Shown here piece by piece: positions 63,288 through 64,000 of a stretch of DNA of 64,000 nt. The position numbers and the translations under genes were made by a program. The stretch is taken from the NCBI GenBank assembly GCA_948146395.1, contig OX411548.1:65739020-65803019 (forward strand). Direction: 5' to 3'. The DNA is from Fragum whitleyi. Its lineage: Eukaryota; Mollusca; Bivalvia; Cardiida; Cardiidae. Within the stretch, counting starts at the first letter, position 1. Each line of letters opens with the position of its first letter. The notes under the pieces were generated by a model. The model was not told the DNA's origin. It did not search any database and worked only from the letters and a program-made list of their open reading frames with translations.

Positions 63288-64000
63288 GAAATTAGCAATT
63301 AAACAGTTTTGATGATGCAAGAAATCCATAGCAATGGTGTAATATTTTAAAGGAAGAGTGCCAAGTCTCACAATATACGCCATCCCATAATTGCTCATTA
63401 GAATATCGCAAAACCTAAGGTCAGGGGATTAGGAATATTCTGTCAAAATTTCATCCTAATTGATCTTTACATGTAGGAGTTGCATTCATAAGATATTTTC
63501 TTCATGTAAGATGGAGAAAAAGATACCAGTATACAACCACCTTTGGTAGTATATAAAAAGAAGTTACCCTCTATTGAAAGTTAAAAAGAGAAATTTTGAA
63601 ATCTGCCCATGGATTGATAATCTTCTTTAGAAATTTGAGCTAAAATTATTGGTCCCTTGATGGTACATTATCACTGACAAATGAGGGACAATTCAGATGC
63701 TTAAGTCTAGTTGTAAAAGCTCTTCTTGAACTCCTTGTCCTCGCAACACTGTTTTTTCTGGGAGGTTCCAAAGGAATCCTTACTTGTCATGGTGTTATGG
63801 TGGGGATACCTTCAGATAATCAGGGATTCCTTTCAGTTAGAATTTTAAAGAAATAACAAGAGAGAGCATACTATGTTAATGATAAATTCTAATATCTTGG
63901 CAAAATAAAGGTTCTTTTACCAAACTTTGTTCCTTACAAATGTAAGGAACAAAGTGGGGTAGTAGAACATTGGCTTGAAAAGGGTAGATCCTTATCAAAA
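63288..64000. other. Right edge of window, SR gene intron
   Basis: No confident exon. A hairpin at 63924-63955 has perfect 14-bp arms ACTTTGTTCCTTAC around AAAT. An RS-like string at about 63715-63760 was considered and rejected. Confidence 0.4.

Noticed and set aside
63715..63760. RS-like string (ARTRSSRRA) on the minus strand as another SR-gene exon
   Set aside because: An acceptor CCTCCCAG exists, but no in-phase GT donor follows before a stop in the alternative frames. Possibly chance.

Overview
This window looks like nuclear DNA from an animal, most probably a bivalve mollusc. It is AT-rich, its genes are split into short exons with GT/AG introns, and it is packed with short non-autonomous transposable elements. 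The organism call is an inference. It rests on the dominant repeat class: arrays of about 125-170 bp units ending in GACGGACGG-type tetranucleotide runs and a short hairpin, which resembles the pearl/Helitron-like elements known from bivalves.

Two protein genes can be supported, both on the minus strand. The first (2311-21214) is a BTB-BACK-Kelch (KLHL-type) protein. Eight exons join in frame to 576 visible residues with six kelch motifs; only the extreme N-terminus and its start codon are missing. The second (56215-61577, continuing past the right edge) is the 3' part of an SR protein. Four exons encode an RS domain and an acidic tail ending DMDMSD, best matching SRSF11. The two genes belong to different systems (a probable Cullin-3 ubiquitin ligase adaptor and a splicing factor), and nothing suggests joint regulation.

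Layout: 1-2.3 kb, 3' flank of the Kelch gene with a SINE and hairpins. 2.3-21.2 kb, Kelch gene with TE-filled introns and two kinds of local exon duplication. 21.3-30.8 kb, a Helitron-like tandem-repeat element split by a 6.1-kb CACTA-like transposon. 31-35.2 kb, hAT-like MITEs and SINEs. 35.8-38 kb, a 2.2-kb DNA transposon with 8-bp target duplication. 39-55 kb, Helitron-like elements in both orientations, a large foldback element and SINEs. 56.2-64 kb, the SR-protein gene.

No bacterial-type operon, CRISPR array, rRNA gene or convincing functional tRNA gene is present. I found no clearly new molecular system. The most unusual signals are: partial tandem copies of the BTB exon boundary that keep splice acceptors; a duplicated kelch exon interrupted by a hairpin element; the CACTA-like element with ATGGCC/CATTAA subterminal arrays and a readable empty site; and a multi-copy palindromic mini-element family that recurs inside and near both genes.
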